Made by a program: the position numbers and the translations under genes. Positions 30,660 through 38,386 of a stretch of DNA of 51,907 nt are shown in pieces. The notes under the pieces were generated by a model. The model saw only the letters and a list, made by a program, of their open reading frames with translations, made no database searches and was not told where the DNA came from. Every line of letters starts with the position of its first letter. Position 1 is the first letter of the stretch. Source of the stretch: a bacterium (GTDB taxonomy: Bacteria > Joyebacterota > Joyebacteria > Joyebacterales > Joyebacteraceae); assembly GCA_025774245.1 (NCBI GenBank), contig JALGWI010000013.1, positions 1 through 51,907 of the forward strand, written 5' to 3'.

Positions 30660-31202
30660 TTACCTGGCTTTGCGCGCGGCGGGCTTGGCCTTCTTCCCCG
30701 TCTTCTTCGCAGTCGTCTTCTTGCCGGCCGCCTTGGCCTTCACGGCGGGCTTCTTCTTCGCCGGAGCCTTCGCCGCTCCCCCGTTGCCCTTCTCGCCGGT
30801 GAGCCCGAGCTCCAAGGCCCCCAGGCTCTTCACTTCGTCGACGAAGTCCGACATCACGTGGACGAGCTTCTCGCCCTCGGCCGCCGAGATCCACTCGAGG
30901 CGGAGTCTCTCTGGCTCGATACCCATGTCGGAGAGCATGCGCTTCAGGAACGTCACCCGGCGCATCGTCTTGTAGTTGCCGTCCTGGTAGTGACAGTCGC
31001 CAGGATGGCACCCACCGATCAGCACCCCGTCGGCCCCCTCGCGGAACGCCCAAAGCACGTGCTGGGGATCGATCCGGCCGCTGCAGTTCACGCGGACCAC
31101 GACCCCGTTCGGCGGGTACTGCTTTCGCGACGTCCCCGCCAGATCGGCGCCGGCGTACGTGCACCACTTACAGAAGAAACAGACGATTCTCGGTTCGTAC
31201 AT
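30660..31202 (-). CDS. mvhD: MvhD-like iron-sulfur protein with Lys/Ala-rich tail
   Basis: A 180-residue protein. Residues 1-135 are a complete MvhD (methyl-viologen-reducing hydrogenase delta) domain: FFCKWCTYAGAD (Cys11, Cys14), VNCSGRID (Cys40), GGCHPGDCHYQ (Cys65, Cys70). In HdrABC-MvhAGD it passes electrons to HdrA by a [2Fe-2S] cluster. Residues 139-180 are an unusual lysine/alanine/proline-rich tail (repeated K-K, A-K, P-A) like histone H1, absent from typical MvhD. The ATG at 31202 is one base after the hdrA stop codon, with GGAGGG inside hdrA, showing tight coupling. No MvhA/MvhG hydrogenase subunits are present. Confidence 0.88.
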   Translation of the reverse strand: MYEPRIVCFFCKWCTYAGADLAGTSRKQYPPNGVVVRVNCSGRIDPQHVLWAFREGADGVLIGGCHPGDCHYQDGNYKTMRRVTFLKRMLSDMGIEPERLRLEWISAAEGEKLVHVMSDFVDEVKSLGALELGLTGEKGNGGAAKAPAKKKPAVKAKAAGKKTTAKKTGKKAKPAARKAR

Positions 31203-31203
31203 G

Positions 31204-33165
31204 TCAACCCTCCAGAGCCGCCGAGACCATCTTGTAAACCTGCTCGTCAGTGAGGTTCCTCTGCTGAGCCGAGGCGGACGGACACGCGGCGATGCAGGCG
31301 CCGCAGCCCTCGCAGATCGCCTCCTGGATCTTGGCGATCCCGTTCTCCTCGTCGAACTCGGCAGCGTCGTACGGGCAGACCGATATGCAGACCCTGCATC
31401 CCGCGCAGGTGTCCTCGTCGATCCACGCGATGATCGGCTCGCGGTGGTACTCCTCTTCCGCGAACAGGTGCGCGACCTTGCTCGCCGCGCCGGATGCCTG
31501 CGCGACCGCTTCGGGGATGTCCTTCGGCCCCTGGGCGGCGCCCGCGAGATAGAACCCGGGCGCCAGGCTCTCGACCGGCCTGAGCTTCGGGTGCGCTTCC
31601 GCAAGGAAGCCCCACTCGTCCGTGTGGATCTTGAGCTTGTTGGCCAGCTTCTTCGCCGCGACGTTCGGCACGGTGGCGAGTCCGAGGACGGCCATGTCGG
31701 CCGCGATCTCGACCTTCTTGCCCGTCAGCGTGTCGACGCCCCAGACCATGACCTTCCCGTCCTCTTCGTAGATCTTCGACACCTTGCCGCGGATGTAGAG
31801 GACGTCGTCCTCCTCGGCCGCGCGGGTGTAGAACTCCTCGTAGCCCTTCCCGGCCGTCCTGACGTCCATGTAGAAGACGTAGGCCTGGCCGTCGTGCACC
31901 TTGTGCTTGTAGAGCATCGCGTGCTTCGTCAGGTACATGCAGCAGACCTTCGAGCAGTACGGCATGTGCGCCTCGGGATCCCTCGATCCGCAGCACGTCA
32001 GGAAGACGATCTCCTTCGGCTCCTTGCCGTCCGAGGGGCGGCGAACCTCGCCCTCGGTCGGTCCGGACGCGGACAGCATCCGCTCGAACTGGAGGCCCGT
32101 GATCACGTCGGCGTACTTGCCGCCGCCGTACTCGCCCATGTTCTCGATCGGGTAGAGGTCGTACCCCGTCGCCACGACGATCGCGCCGACCTCCTCCTCG
32201 ATGATCTCGTCCTTCTGCTCGTAGTCGACGCAGCCGACCGGACAGACCTTCTGGCAGATCCCGCACTTGCCGTCCTTGAGGAAGTACGTGCAGTGCTCGG
32301 GATCGAGGACCGGCTTGTTGGGGACGGCCTGCGGGAACGGCGTGTAGATCGCCTTCCTCATCGCGAGCCCCTCGTCGAACTCCGACTCCGTCTTCACCGG
32401 GCACTTCTCGACGCAGACGCCGCACCCTGTGCAGGCGTCGCGATCGACATAGGCCGCCTTCTTCCTGATCTTGACCTTGAAGTTGCCGACGAACCCGGCG
32501 ACGTCGTCGATCTCCGAGTAGGTCATGAGGTTGATCCTGGGGTGCTGCGACACCTCGACCATCTTCGGCGTCATGATGCACTGCGAGCAGTCGAGCGTCG
32601 GGAACGTCTCGGAGAGCTGCGCCATGTGCCCACCGACCGACGGCGACTTCTCGACCAGGACGACCTCGTGGCCGGCGTTGGCGATGTCGAGCGCCGCCTG
32701 GATGCCGGCGATCCCCGCCCCCACCACGAGCGCCTTGTGCGTCATCGGCACCGAGATCGGATCGAGCGCCTCGTCGAGTCGGGCCTTCTCGACCATCGTC
32801 TTGATGATCTTGATGGCCTTCTCGGTCGCGGCTTCCTTCTCGCCCTGGTGCACCCAGCTGCAGTGCTCGCGAATGTTCGCGATCTCGACCTGGTACGGAT
32901 TCACTCCCGCCACCCTGCCCGCTCGTCTGAAGGTCGCCTCGTGGAGCGTCGGCGAACACGCCGCGACGATGACCCCCGTCAGGTTGTGTTCCTTGATGGC
33001 GTCCTTGACCAGATTCTGGCCGGGATCGGAACACATGTAGGTGTAGTCGGTGGAATGCGCCACGCCGGGGTACTTCCCCAACTCCTCCGCGACTCGCTTG
33101 ACGTCCACCACCCCGGCGATGTTGCTCCCGCAGTGGCAAACGAAGACCCCAATGCGTTCTTCCAT
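31204..33165 (-). CDS. hdrA: Heterodisulfide reductase subunit A (HdrA)
   Basis: A 653-residue flavo-iron-sulfur protein. The N-terminal domain has FVCHCGSNIAGVVD; the FAD fold begins with ALVVGAGIAGIQAALDIA and includes the HdrA-specific GGHMAQLSETFPTLDCSQC. Four ferredoxin motifs are seen: CTGCGVCVEKCP, CGICQKVCP, CAGCRVCISVCP and CEGCGACIAACP. HdrA carries the bifurcating FAD in methanogens and in several bacteria. The ATG at 33165 follows AGGAGGGG; a GTG one codon earlier would be too close to that site. Placed between hdrB and mvhD, it is the probable electron hub of the complex. Confidence 0.94.
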   Translation of the reverse strand: MEERIGVFVCHCGSNIAGVVDVKRVAEELGKYPGVAHSTDYTYMCSDPGQNLVKDAIKEHNLTGVIVAACSPTLHEATFRRAGRVAGVNPYQVEIANIREHCSWVHQGEKEAATEKAIKIIKTMVEKARLDEALDPISVPMTHKALVVGAGIAGIQAALDIANAGHEVVLVEKSPSVGGHMAQLSETFPTLDCSQCIMTPKMVEVSQHPRINLMTYSEIDDVAGFVGNFKVKIRKKAAYVDRDACTGCGVCVEKCPVKTESEFDEGLAMRKAIYTPFPQAVPNKPVLDPEHCTYFLKDGKCGICQKVCPVGCVDYEQKDEIIEEEVGAIVVATGYDLYPIENMGEYGGGKYADVITGLQFERMLSASGPTEGEVRRPSDGKEPKEIVFLTCCGSRDPEAHMPYCSKVCCMYLTKHAMLYKHKVHDGQAYVFYMDVRTAGKGYEEFYTRAAEEDDVLYIRGKVSKIYEEDGKVMVWGVDTLTGKKVEIAADMAVLGLATVPNVAAKKLANKLKIHTDEWGFLAEAHPKLRPVESLAPGFYLAGAAQGPKDIPEAVAQASGAASKVAHLFAEEEYHREPIIAWIDEDTCAGCRVCISVCPYDAAEFDEENGIAKIQEAICEGCGACIAACPSASAQQRNLTDEQVYKMVSAALEG

Positions 33166-33174
33166 CACCCCTCC

Positions 33175-34086
33175 TTAAAGCAAGCTCTTCTCGGCCAGCA
33201 CCGGCCGCGGATCCACGTAGTTATCTGTGAAGTCAATGTGCTCACCGTCGATCCCGAGGGCGATCCCCAACAGCTGCGTGAAATAGATGACGGGGATCTT
33301 CCTGAACCCGCGGACCTCCTTCGCCATCTCCTCCTGCTTCTTGTCGAGGTTGTAGCGGCAGAGCGGGCAGGTGGTGACGATCACGTCCGCGCCGCGCTTG
33401 ATCGCGGAACTGACGACGTTCCTCGAACACGCGATGGCCAGATCTTCGTCGCTGACGATCTGGAACCCGCCGCAGCACTCGGTCTTCATCGGGAAGTCGA
33501 CCACGTCGCAGCCGAGCGTCTCGAGGAACTCCTCGAAGATCGAGGGCTGCTCGGGGTCGTCGAACTCCATCTCCTTCTTCGGACGAAGCAGCATGCACCC
33601 GTAGTACGGCGCGACCCGCAGGTCCTTGAGCTTCCGCCTGACCTTCTTCGCGACCGCCTCGTAGCCCACCAGGTCCCTGAGCATCTCGAGGAAGTGGATC
33701 ACCTCCACCTGGCCGGTGTAGTCCTCCCTCGTGTAGCTCTCGATCTCTTCCCGGGCCTCGGTGTCGGCCCGAAGGAAGAGGTTCGCCTTCTCGGCCTTCT
33801 CCGGGTCGGTGCGGATCGTCCTGTTCGCTCGCTTCAACACGTGATAGCAGAACGAGCAGAGCGTCACGAGCTTGTCGCCCTCCCTCGACGCGTACGCGAG
33901 GTTCCTCACGGGCGCGAGGATCTCCATCACGCTGTCGGTGACGAGCGGGAAGACCGCTCCGCAGCACGTCCAGATCGGCAGTTCCTCGAGCTCCACCCCG
34001 AGGGTCTTCGCGCATTCCCTCGCCGAGACGTCGAAGTCGAGGGCTCGTTCGTGAAGAGTGCAACCCGGGTAGTAGGGGATCTTCAT
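33175..34086 (-). CDS. hdrB: Heterodisulfide reductase subunit B (HdrB)
   Basis: A 303-residue protein with two CCG domains. The first has YYPGCTL, WTCCGAVFPL and TLCSFCYHVLKR; the second has YYGCMLLRPK, TECCGGFQIV and TTCPLCRYNL. These cysteines hold the two noncubane [4Fe-4S] clusters at which methanogen HdrB cleaves CoM-S-S-CoB. In bacteria the disulfide substrate is not established. GGAGG lies five bases before the ATG. Nine bases separate its stop from hdrA. Confidence 0.93.
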   Translation of the reverse strand: MKIPYYPGCTLHERALDFDVSARECAKTLGVELEELPIWTCCGAVFPLVTDSVMEILAPVRNLAYASREGDKLVTLCSFCYHVLKRANRTIRTDPEKAEKANLFLRADTEAREEIESYTREDYTGQVEVIHFLEMLRDLVGYEAVAKKVRRKLKDLRVAPYYGCMLLRPKKEMEFDDPEQPSIFEEFLETLGCDVVDFPMKTECCGGFQIVSDEDLAIACSRNVVSSAIKRGADVIVTTCPLCRYNLDKKQEEMAKEVRGFRKIPVIYFTQLLGIALGIDGEHIDFTDNYVDPRPVLAEKSLL

Positions 34087-34104
34087 CTCTTCCTCCGTCT
34101 CGGT

Positions 34105-34518
34105 CTATCCGTTCAGCTTTCTGAGCGCCCCGACCACACCCATCTGAGGAGCGTCGGACACCATGATCGCCGACACCTCGTCCGCGTCCATCCTGGGCGT
34201 CGAGAGACGCTTCCTGAGAACGATCTGCCTCAAGGCGTCGCAGATGCTCGAGAACTCGACACCCTTGGGACACTTGGAAGCGCACTGCAGGCACGACGCG
34301 CAGATCCAGATCGTCTTGGAGTCGAGCGCCTCGTCGGCCTGACCGAGCTGGAGGAGCCTGATGACCTCGCTCGGAATGACGTCCATCTCGTTCACCACCG
34401 GACAACCCGCCGAGCACTTCCCGCACTGATAACACTCGAGAAGTGACTGCCCGGACAGGTCTTCGACCCGTTTGATGATGTCGCCCTTGATGTGCTCGCT
34501 CGTGATCCTGAGCCTCAT
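34105..34518 (-). CDS. hdrC: Heterodisulfide reductase subunit C (HdrC)
   Basis: A 137-residue protein with two [4Fe-4S] motifs, CYQCGKCSAGCPV and CASCLQCASKCPKG, which relay electrons between HdrA and HdrB. First gene of the hdr run. The ATG at 34518 is chosen for GGAGG five bases upstream and because family N-termini begin near this point; an in-frame ATG at 34629 would add a non-conserved extension. A possible promoter overlaps a hairpin at 34639-34673. Confidence 0.92.
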   Translation of the reverse strand: MRLRITSEHIKGDIIKRVEDLSGQSLLECYQCGKCSAGCPVVNEMDVIPSEVIRLLQLGQADEALDSKTIWICASCLQCASKCPKGVEFSSICDALRQIVLRKRLSTPRMDADEVSAIMVSDAPQMGVVGALRKLNG

Positions 34519-34638
34519 CGATACCTCCGAAGCGTGCCGGCGGACGCGGGCGCGCGGTCCGTCGTCGCCCTCGCGTCGCTGAGCGTGGTTCCGCGGCTCC
34601 TCCCATTCGGGGAGGTCGCCTCCTGTCATCGCTGCGCC

Positions 34639-34673
34639 ACTATAGAGATGAGGGTAGGCGACTTCACCTACCC
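34639..34673 (-). promoter_or_regulatory. Possible hdr operon promoter with overlapping inverted repeat
   Basis: On the minus strand TATAGT (34644-34639) is a good -10. The -35 position 17 bases away reads GTGAAG, a weak match. It falls within GGGTAGG-N8-CCTACCC (34652-34673), a perfect seven-base inverted repeat. An activator or repressor binding the repeat would explain the poor -35. The leader to hdrC would be about 115 bases. Confidence 0.4.
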
Positions 34674-35059
34674 GTCATGAAATGAGAATGGCCCGTCCCG
34701 CCGCACCGAGAGTGTGTCCCGTTCTATGCAGTTGAACGCTAGCTGCTCCCAGCCCTCGCCGACACCCCAACGGTCCGTCCCAGCCCTTCTGACTGTGCCC
34801 GCGCGGGGGCCGCGATCGGCCCTCCACTCACCTAGACGAGAAGGAGTCACCGCAGCGCATCGCCCCGCACCACGGTGACATTCGAACAATGAGAGTACAA
34901 CGGAGGAGTGCGGGTGTCAACATTCTTTGGGGCTGTCAGGTGCGGCTGGCGGGCGCGAGCGAGCGGGGCTTCGCTCTCGCCGCGCCCCCCCGGGTGCGTG
35001 CGGCTGCCGGTCCGGCGTCCTGCCGAGCGCGCCGCCCGGTGTCCCACCGGCCCCGGCTC

Positions 35060-35077
35060 GCCGGTCGATCGACCGGC
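35060..35077. repeat. Perfect 18-base palindrome
   Basis: GCCGGTCGATCGACCGGC is fully self-complementary. It lies about 105 bases upstream of the -35 box at 35183 with no associated T-tract, so a regulator-binding site is as likely as a hairpin. Confidence 0.45.
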
Positions 35078-35182
35078 TTGTGTCGCCGCGCCGGCCTGTG
35101 CGCGGCCTGTCAGGGGGGCGCAGGCGCCGGGGACATCTGCGCGGGATCCGACTTCAGCGCAATTCGCGGCAGAACATCCGGG

Positions 35183-35211
35183 TAGACATCATCATACTTG
35201 TATGTTATAAT
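35183..35211 (+). promoter_or_regulatory. Strong sigma70 promoter upstream of the beta-helix gene
   Basis: TAGACA (35183-35188), exactly 17 bases, then a perfect TATAAT (35206-35211), set in an AT-rich patch of otherwise GC-rich DNA. Transcription would start near 35218 and give a leader of about 265 bases before the beta-helix start codon. Confidence 0.75.
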
Positions 35212-35294
35212 CTTAGTACTCGCCGAGTGCACGAGCGGCGCCGGCCCCTCCCGGCCCTGGCCGCCGACACTCGCTCCCCCCCCAGGAGGTGCGC

Positions 35295-35450
35295 ATGAGG
35301 CGCTTCGACACGCGCGCGCTCACTCCTACCACCGCTCCGAAACGGTGCGACGCCCGGCCGGATCCCGGGACAGGGCTCCGTGCGGCTCGAGGGTGCATGC
35401 GAACCACTTCCACAAGGAGGTCGCGTATGACGTTCACCGCGATCGAGTGA
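35295..35450 (+). CDS. Short leader ORF with internal restart
   Basis: Fifty-one codons beginning MRRFDTRALTPTTAPK, preceded by a perfect AGGAGGT four bases before the ATG. Inside it, in the same frame, a second near-perfect site (AAGGAGGT, 35414-35421) precedes an ATG at 35427 that would give only the heptapeptide MTFTAIE before the shared TGA at 35448-35450. The beta-helix start codon follows 32 bases later with its own GGAGG. Composition (Arg, Thr) is not that of a known family. A regulatory leader peptide or a decayed gene start is inferred. Confidence 0.4.
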   Translation: MRRFDTRALTPTTAPKRCDARPDPGTGLRAARGCMRTTSTRRSRMTFTAIE

Positions 35451-35482
35451 CGCTCTGTAACCCTCAGTGCTGGAGGTGAGGT

Positions 35483-36523
35483 ATGCTACGCACAAGCCTC
35501 CTCTCCCTGACCCTCGTTGTCATTCTCTCAACTGCCCTCCCCGCCGACGTCGTCTACGTCGACCCCTACGGAGGGGGGGACTTCTACACCATCCCCGCTG
35601 CGGTGGCCGCCACTTCCGCCCCGGACACGGTCCTCGTGGCCCCGTGCACCTATTTCGTGTTCTCGTGGGCGGGCTGGCCCGTTCCGCTGCTATCGACCGC
35701 CCCCGTGATCATGAGCGAGGGTGGTGCGGACGTCACGATCCTCGATGGTGACGGATTTGCCGCGGCGTTCGAGACGTTCGATGAGGGCGCCCGCATCTGC
35801 ATCATCGGCTTCACGATCACGGGGACAACGACGCCGGTGATCTGTCCCACCGCGAACTTCGTGGAGTTCACGGACAACATCGTTACCGCGAATGCCACCG
35901 GGCTGGACATCGCCAACGTCATGTCCGCGGGCCTCATCGCTCGGAACGTGTTCAGCTACAACGGCCCGTTTGGGATCCGGATCTGGCACTTCTGGGGGCC
36001 GATCGAGGAGAACGAGATCTACGGAAACGGCTACGGCATCAAGGGCACGTGCTGCGAGACCCCCCTCATCAGGAACAACCACATCCACGATAACAACCAG
36101 GGAATCTCAACCGGTTTCTATGCGACGATCGAGGGGAACACCGTCGAGTACAACGGATACAGGGGGATCGGCGCGTCCGGCGGTTCGGACAGCTACGTCC
36201 GCAACAACATCGTCCGCTACAACGGCACCGGGCTTCTCCTCGGGTACGTGACAGGAATCGAGGTGAAGGGGAACGACCTCTGCGACAACACGACGTTCGA
36301 TCTCGAGCTCGCGGCGGGCGGGTCACCGGGCAACGTGGACGCCACGATGAACTGGTGGGGCACCACCGACCCGGACGTGATCTCGGACCACATCTGGGAC
36401 TGCAACGACGATCCCGGCATCCCGAACTGCGTGGTCTTTGAGCCCTGCTGCGACGCGCCGGGCTGCCCGATCACCCCGGTCGAGTCCCTGACCTGGGGCG
36501 CGATCAAGGGGATGTACCGGTAG
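35483..36523 (+). CDS. Secreted right-handed beta-helix protein with C-terminal TWGxIK tail
   Basis: A 346-residue protein. A signal peptide (MLRTSLLSLTLVVILSTALPA) leads to a parallel beta-helix whose coils appear as repeated N-x-I/V units: FTDNIVTANATGLDI, IEENEIYGNGYGI, IRNNHIHDNNQGI, IEGNTVEYNGYRGI, VRNNIVRYNGTGL and VKGNDLCDN. The family resembles NosD/pectate-lyase-like proteins; no catalytic residues can be assigned. The last ten residues, TWGAIKGMYR (36491-36520), recur with little change in two other exported proteins of this window. The ATG at 35483 has TGGAGGT upstream. Confidence 0.82.
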   Translation: MLRTSLLSLTLVVILSTALPADVVYVDPYGGGDFYTIPAAVAATSAPDTVLVAPCTYFVFSWAGWPVPLLSTAPVIMSEGGADVTILDGDGFAAAFETFDEGARICIIGFTITGTTTPVICPTANFVEFTDNIVTANATGLDIANVMSAGLIARNVFSYNGPFGIRIWHFWGPIEENEIYGNGYGIKGTCCETPLIRNNHIHDNNQGISTGFYATIEGNTVEYNGYRGIGASGGSDSYVRNNIVRYNGTGLLLGYVTGIEVKGNDLCDNTTFDLELAAGGSPGNVDATMNWWGTTDPDVISDHIWDCNDDPGIPNCVVFEPCCDAPGCPITPVESLTWGAIKGMYR

Positions 36524-36543
36524 GTCCGCGGGTTCTCGGGACA

Positions 36544-36580
36544 GAGGAGCAGGCGTCGCTCGGCGCCTGCTTCCTCTTGC
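36544..36580 (+). terminator. Terminator-like hairpin after the beta-helix gene
   Basis: GCAGGCG (36549-36555) pairs with CGCCTGC (36564-36570); the stem extends through GAGGA and TCCTC with one bulged T. A short CTCTT follows. Located 21 bases past the stop codon. Confidence 0.55.
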
Positions 36581-36678
36581 CGGTCGCTGCTGTTCCCGGT
36601 AGAGTCGGGAGAGCGGCGCGGTCCGAGTGGCGCCGCGGTCCACGAACGAGAATCGATCCAGCGAACGGAGCTATCGAG

Positions 36679-37701
36679 ATGAACATCGACGCACTCGCGA
36701 CCACGGCGCGCGCGATGGTCGCCCCCGGCAAGGGCATCCTCGCCGCCGATGAGAGCACCGGCACGATCAAGAAGCGCTTCGACTCGATCGACGCCGAGTC
36801 GACGGAAGAGACGCGGCGGGCCTACCGCGAACTCCTCTTCACGACGGAGGGCGCTCCGAAGTACGTCAGCGGCGTCATCCTCTTCGACGAGACGCTCCGC
36901 CAGCAGGCAAGCGACGGCAGGCCGTTCCCGAAGGTCCTCGCCGACAGCGGGATCATCCCGGGCATCAAGGTCGACATGGGAGCGAAGGACCTCGCCGGGT
37001 TTCCGGGAGAGAAGGTGACCGATGGACTCGACGGTCTCCGTGGCCGGCTCGCCGAGTACTACGACCTCGGTGCGCGCTTCGCGAAGTGGCGTGCAGTGAT
37101 CACGATCGGCGACGGCATCCCGACGCGCACGTGCATCGAGTCGAACGCGCACGCGCTCGCCCGCTACGCCGCACTCTGCCAGGAGTCCGGACTCGTGCCG
37201 ATCGTGGAGCCCGAGGTCCTCATGGACGGCGGCCACACGATCGAGCGCTGCGAAGAGGTCACGCTCGCGACGCTCGAGCGCGTCTACTCCGAGCTTCACG
37301 GGCACCGCGTCGTCCTCGAGGGAACGCTGTTGAAGCCCAACATGGTGCTATCCGGGAAGGACTGTCCGACGCAGGCCGGCGTCGGGGAGGTCGCCGCGGC
37401 GACGCTCCGGTGTTTCCTCAGGGTCGTCCCCGCGGCCGTGCCGGGGATCGTGTTCCTCTCCGGCGGGCAGACGCCGGAACAGGCGACTGAGCGCCTGAAC
37501 GCAATGAACGCGATGGGCGACTACCCGTGGGAGCTCAGCTTCTCGTACGGCCGCGCGCTTCAGGCGCCGGTGCTCGAAGCCTGGCGCGGCAGCGACGCGA
37601 ACGTCGGCGCGGCGAAGCGCGCCTACCACCACCGCGCGAAGCTGAACGGCGCGGCTCGCTACGGGAACTACTCACGGGAGATGGAGAAGGTCTCAGTCTA
37701 G
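36679..37701 (+). CDS. Class I fructose-bisphosphate aldolase
   Basis: A 340-residue aldolase of the eukaryote-like class I type. Signatures include APGKGILAADESTGTIKKRF, KVDMGAKDL, RAVITIGDGIPT, PIVEPEVLMDG, the Schiff-base lysine in VLEGTLLKPNMV (Lys219) and VPGIVFLSGGQTPEQATERLNAMN. It cleaves fructose 1,6-bisphosphate in glycolysis and runs backward in gluconeogenesis. The C-terminus (YSREMEKVSV) lacks the terminal Tyr that tunes activity in animal enzymes. The ATG at 36679 fits the family start; CGGAG lies nine bases upstream. Monocistronic between a beta-helix gene and a GNAT gene. Confidence 0.93.
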   Translation: MNIDALATTARAMVAPGKGILAADESTGTIKKRFDSIDAESTEETRRAYRELLFTTEGAPKYVSGVILFDETLRQQASDGRPFPKVLADSGIIPGIKVDMGAKDLAGFPGEKVTDGLDGLRGRLAEYYDLGARFAKWRAVITIGDGIPTRTCIESNAHALARYAALCQESGLVPIVEPEVLMDGGHTIERCEEVTLATLERVYSELHGHRVVLEGTLLKPNMVLSGKDCPTQAGVGEVAAATLRCFLRVVPAAVPGIVFLSGGQTPEQATERLNAMNAMGDYPWELSFSYGRALQAPVLEAWRGSDANVGAAKRAYHHRAKLNGAARYGNYSREMEKVSV

Positions 37702-37756
37702 TCCCGGCCAGGATCCGCCCCGCCGCCCGGGCTCCGATCGAGGGCACGAGATCGTC

Positions 37757-38365
37757 ATGCTCTTCTATCCTGAGAAGGCCGACGTCCCCGAGCGTCTGAC
37801 GACCGACGAGGTCGTGGTCAGGCCCCTTCGCTCGACGGACGCCGAGGCGGACTACGACGCGTTGATGTCGAGCCGCGAGATGCTCCGCGTGTGGGACCAG
37901 AGCGACTGGCCTTCCGACGAGTTCACGCTCGAGGAGAACCGGGCTGACCTCGCGGAGCACGAGTCGGACCACGCGTCGCGCCGCGCGTTCACGTACACGG
38001 TGACGGATCCCGCAGAAGAGCGGTGCCTCGGCTGCGTCTACATCTACCCGCTGGAGCCGATCCTGAAGAGCGTGGGCGAGAGCGAGGGTGAGCTCGCCGA
38101 CGTGGGTGACTTCGAGGCGTACGTGACGTTCTGGGTGCGCGAGTCGGAGCTGGCAGGCGGGCTCGAGCGGCGGCTCCTGGCGGGGCTCATCGACTGGTTC
38201 GACCGCGAGTGGGCGTTCGGGCGCGTCGCCTTCGGGACGAACAGCGCCGACGCCCGGCAGATCTCCGTCCTCGGCGAGATGGGGTTCGAGACGAAGTGGC
38301 GGTACCCGGTTCCCGGGCGAGCCACCGACTACGTGATCTGCGCGCGCGAGCAGGGCGCGGGCTGA
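37757..38365 (+). CDS. GNAT-family N-acetyltransferase
   Basis: A 202-residue single GNAT domain of the RimJ/RimL-like type: VVVRPLRSTDAEADYDAL at the start, a middle block AYVTFWVRESELAGGLERRL in the acetyl-CoA region, and NSADARQISVLGEMGFETKWRY near the end, the 'N-x-x-S-x-x-x-L-x-x-x-G-F' block. Substrate unknown. It is 21 bases upstream of the LigD-type gene and may be co-transcribed with it. Confidence 0.78.
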   Translation: MLFYPEKADVPERLTTDEVVVRPLRSTDAEADYDALMSSREMLRVWDQSDWPSDEFTLEENRADLAEHESDHASRRAFTYTVTDPAEERCLGCVYIYPLEPILKSVGESEGELADVGDFEAYVTFWVRESELAGGLERRLLAGLIDWFDREWAFGRVAFGTNSADARQISVLGEMGFETKWRYPVPGRATDYVICAREQGAG

Positions 38366-38386
38366 CGGGCGCACACGGTCGACGAC

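Larger units (their letters stand above)
34519..35482. other. Long divergent intergenic region
   Basis: About 960 bases between hdrC (minus) and the beta-helix gene (plus). It holds the possible hdr promoter (34639-34673), an 18-base palindrome (35060-35077), the strong promoter at 35183-35211 and leader ORFs at 35295-35450. Other open frames here, such as a plus-strand GTG frame near 34908-35210, read like GC-rich noise. Confidence 0.55.

Noticed and set aside
31159-34446. 1095-codon plus-strand open frame
   Set aside because: It is antisense to hdrA and hdrB, which have complete cysteine motifs; its translation is repetitive LRDLVDLDRLR-type sequence.
34908-35210. Plus-strand GTG-start frame in the hdr/beta-helix gap
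   Set aside because: A GGAGG lies nearby, but the product is Pro/Ala/Arg-rich without any motif, the 18-base palindrome falls inside it, and it ends at the strong promoter at 35183-35211.
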